Shown one piece after another: positions 61,401-64,000 of a DNA stretch of 64,000 nt. How positions within the stretch are numbered: position 1 is the first letter of the stretch; each line of letters starts with the position of its first letter. Both the position numbers and the translations under genes were made by a program. The notes under the pieces were generated by a model. The model searched no databases and was not told the DNA's origin. It worked only from the letters and a program-made list of their open reading frames with translations. Source of the stretch: Aptenodytes patagonicus (Eukaryota; Chordata; Aves; Sphenisciformes; Spheniscidae); NCBI RefSeq assembly GCF_965638725.1, contig NC_134949.1, positions 38,778,151 through 38,842,150 of the forward strand, read 5' to 3'.

Positions 61401-62931
61401 AATTTATACAGTTTTTCCATACAAATATTTGCAACAGTTTGAATTTCAAAAAACATAACATAGACGATAAATATCATGCTATTAAAGTATTAAATTTGTA
61501 CAAAAATACTTTACAGCTTAATACTTATTTGTTACAAATAAAAATACATATTTAAGTGACTCATGACCTTTTTTTTTTTTTTTTAAGCATGATTCAGCAT
61601 TGAATGTCATTCTGACCTTTTCTGGCAGTGCTGAAATAGAAATCAGAGCTACTCGTGTGTGCAGGGCAGGTGAGCTTGTTCATGTATTGGAAACAGCAAC
61701 AGGGATACAGTTAAACAGTTTAAACTGACCAGAAACAACTCTGTAAGGTGATTGCTTAGATATGGAGACTCTACAAATGTACAAATCCAGTATCTTTATA
61801 TTCACCAATAACAAGAATTACCAATAACAACTTGAATACCGGAATAAACCAAAGCAGCTGCTGGTGAGCATATAAAGCAACTGGCAGTATTTTATTGCTT
61901 GGGGGGAGAGGGGAGAATTTGTGTGATGTGTTCGTAAAACATATTTACAATTTTAAATTCTAAAAACGTGTTGCAGGGGGTAATGTTTCTCATAAAGGCG
62001 GCTGAAAACAAAGCGTATCAAATGGGACTTTTGTCCCTTCAAGAAATTGTTTGACTTAAAAAGCTCACGTGTGCCAGTACAAGTTTACAGGTTTATGGAT
62101 CATTAAAGAGCTTTTGTATCAATCTTCCACTGACATAGTTTAAAAAAAGCCATTTTCTTTTAAAACCTTCCTAACTTGTCTGAACTCATTACGGTTTTAC
62201 TCGTCAGCAATCCTCTTTCAGAGGTTTCATCCCACTAAAAAAGTCTCTGCTTAAAAATCCCCACAGGTTGCAAGACATACCGTTGAGTATTTCATTGCAT
62301 AGGGAGTAACACACGTTCTAACAAAATTTACCGAAGTGGGGGAGTAACGTTCACTGCATGCTGCAGCTTCCTACAAGAGTTCTGTTAAAACATCTAAACC
62401 GTGCTTCGGCTGAAGAGTGCACCCTTCTTGCCAGCAGCATAAAGGTCCCCAAAATCACAGATCTAGCCATTTAACAAGAAAACCCGGTGCAGCATACCAC
62501 TCTTCCTTGTCCGTCAGACAGCACCTTTCTGATAAAATGTTCTTAAAACCCATGTAACCTGGACACCACCGTTAGCAGAGGTTAACGCCGTGCTTTTCCC
62601 TCAAACACCAGCTGCTGCTGAAGGGAGAGGAACATGTAAATGATGTTTAAAACACCTCCCCAGTTTCTTATTTGGGGGGAAAAAAAGGCCCTTAGGATTT
62701 TTCATACTGTTGCTAACGCTAGATGGGTTAGAGTGGAATGACCTGACTTAATGAAGAATTAAACTTGTTCAAAGTAACCATGAATTAATATAAGCCTTGA
62801 GACAGACAGACTGACCTCCTGTGCTTTGTAGTGCTATGTAGCATCTGAGCCTCAATCTCAGAAAAAACTTAAAGGGATTTAGCACCATAATTGTCTTTCG
62901 TTACCAAATGTCCCACTAAAATGACTTTCTG
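61393..62931 (-). other. GRIP1 3' UTR, probable
   Basis: A non-coding stretch after the GRIP1 stop codon. Possible minus-strand poly(A) signals (TTTATT on the plus strand) lie at 61891-61896 and 61393-61398. If the distal one is used, the UTR crosses the HELB poly(A) signal. No ORF or repeat of note. Confidence 0.5.
61537..61542 (+). terminator. Candidate HELB poly(A) signal
   Basis: The first canonical AATAAA I see after the HELB stop codon on the plus strand, about 790 bases downstream. An ATTAAA variant lies about 55 bases earlier. The assignment is inferred from position only. Confidence 0.45.
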
Positions 62932-63168
62932 CTATAATGTATTTGTAGGATCCCGTGTCTCTGTATTAACACTAGCGTGTCCGCTCTGTTGAAGGAAGGC
63001 ATTGGTCTGATCACTCCACTCCCCACTTGCTGAAGGCGGTTGTTCTGAGCTTCCTTTCTGAGATGCCAGTGGGTTTCTGCTAATAACCAGCTCCAGCTTA
63101 TTGCCAGATTCTGCGATGAGGGGCACAACTAGACAGCAGTCAAAGTCTCTGGTGCGAACGTGGTTTAC
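62932..63168 (-). CDS. GRIP1: GRIP1, last coding exon (C-terminus only)
   Basis: Glutamate receptor-interacting protein 1 is a cytoplasmic scaffold with seven PDZ domains that links AMPA receptors and other cargo to kinesin and the membrane. Read on the minus strand, an AG acceptor at 63170-63169 is followed by 78 codons, entering at phase 0 and ending in TAG at 62934-62932. The peptide starts [20 protein letters not shown], continues with [10 protein letters not shown] and ends ETRDPTNTL. This matches the tail after the seventh PDZ domain of vertebrate GRIP1, whose mammalian form ends in nearly the same residues. All earlier exons lie beyond the right edge. HELB and GRIP1 converge here, as in mammals. 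Confidence 0.93.
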   Translation of the reverse strand, partial: VNHVRTRDFDCCLVVPLIAESGNKLELVISRNPLASQKGSSEQPPSASGEWSDQTNAFLQQSGHASVNTETRDPTNTL

Positions 63169-64000
63169 CTGAATGATTAGAAGATTGATTTTTGTTACCA
63201 TTTTAGGAAAACGAAACGAGATCACAAGAGAAACAGAGTTATCCTTGAGACGATGGAACCTGATTTACATATTCCAGGTAGAGAATCGCTCAGTACATGG
63301 CTATTTAACCACGGCGTCTGGTCTGAAGACACTAGTTAAGTTTTCTACTCACCCTTTAACAGAGCGTAGCTAAAGTGAGCATATTTGCACTGGTGATAGC
63401 TGTTGGCAGCTGTCACAATGCCCATTCCATAAATGACATTTAACAGCACATAGTTACTCTGTCTTTCATGGTGTTCATTAATTTAAATGCAATAGATCAC
63501 ATCTCAGATTTCAATTCAGTTCAGGTCTTCTCTGGTTTTAATTAATATATAAAGTATTTTATTGGGCTAGTTGACAACAAAAGTTAGTTTTTCCATCACG
63601 ATCCAACGTGGCACTGTGGGAAGTGTGGCGCTCAGTGAGAATTACATTATTACAACTATGTCAATCAACAACTTGGATTAAGCACAGAAACAATCCTCAA
63701 GTCTACATCAAGAACAGCAAAAATTACAAATCTGTCTGGAAAGGTCTTAGGAAATTGCAGCTTTCCAGTGAGCATTTGTATGTCTCCTTTGGAGTTCTGA
63801 AATACCTAACATTCTGAAAGAGTTTGTTTCTTTAAATATGATTTTACAGAACAATCTAGCCTTAGTGCCACTGCATAAAAGCCCAAGTCACCACGAAGTG
63901 CTGCCTTTTCTTACTGAGGGTCTCGGTGATTTACATGGCCTGTGGTGCAGAGCAATTACAGTCATTTGTCCTTCTTCCCGTCCCCCTACACGTATCCTTT
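63169..64000 (-). other. GRIP1 intron, to window edge
   Basis: The sequence upstream of the last GRIP1 exon on the minus strand. No second exon with usable splice sites was seen in these 830 bases, and no repeat. Confidence 0.6.

Overview
The window is vertebrate nuclear DNA, almost certainly from a bird. It has large introns with GT..AG boundaries, CR1 LINEs as the dominant repeat (3' ends with the ATTCTATG-type tail), two solo LTRs of an avian ERVL-like family with 5-bp target duplications, and an AT-rich background with one compact CpG island. There are no operons, ribosome binding sites or CRISPR arrays. The species cannot be fixed from the sequence alone.

Layout. 1-41,600: about 41 kb with no gene I can name. 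It holds a solo LTR on the minus strand (4571-5163), CR1 fragments (about 15,994-16,530, 32,527-33,092 and 34,496-34,537), a 120-bp GGAA microsatellite (24,055-24,174), two GC-rich patches, and three orphan exon-like segments (34-182 plus, 3649-3767 minus, 41,184-41,356 plus). 41,640-42,470: CpG-island promoter. 41,995-60,747: complete HELB (DNA helicase B) on the plus strand, reconstructed here as 14 coding exons that join in phase to 1,064 codons plus stop. Its introns carry an old CR1 relic (intron 4), a long CR1 with a structured, possibly chimeric 5' end (intron 8) and a sense-strand solo LTR (intron 9). 60,748-62,931: the space between two converging genes, holding both 3' UTRs. 62,932-63,168: last coding exon of GRIP1 on the minus strand, followed by GRIP1 intron to the window end.

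HELB is a nuclear 5'-to-3' SF1B helicase that binds RPA and acts in replication stress and control of DNA end resection. GRIP1 is a multi-PDZ scaffold for AMPA receptors. They are neighbours in tail-to-tail order in mammals too, which supports both calls; there is no sign that they work together. No new multi-gene system was found. The most unusual items are the hairpin-rich module fused to the CR1 in HELB intron 8, the paired solo LTRs with a conserved palindromic CRE, the weak splice sites round HELB exon 3, and the unassigned exon-like segments.
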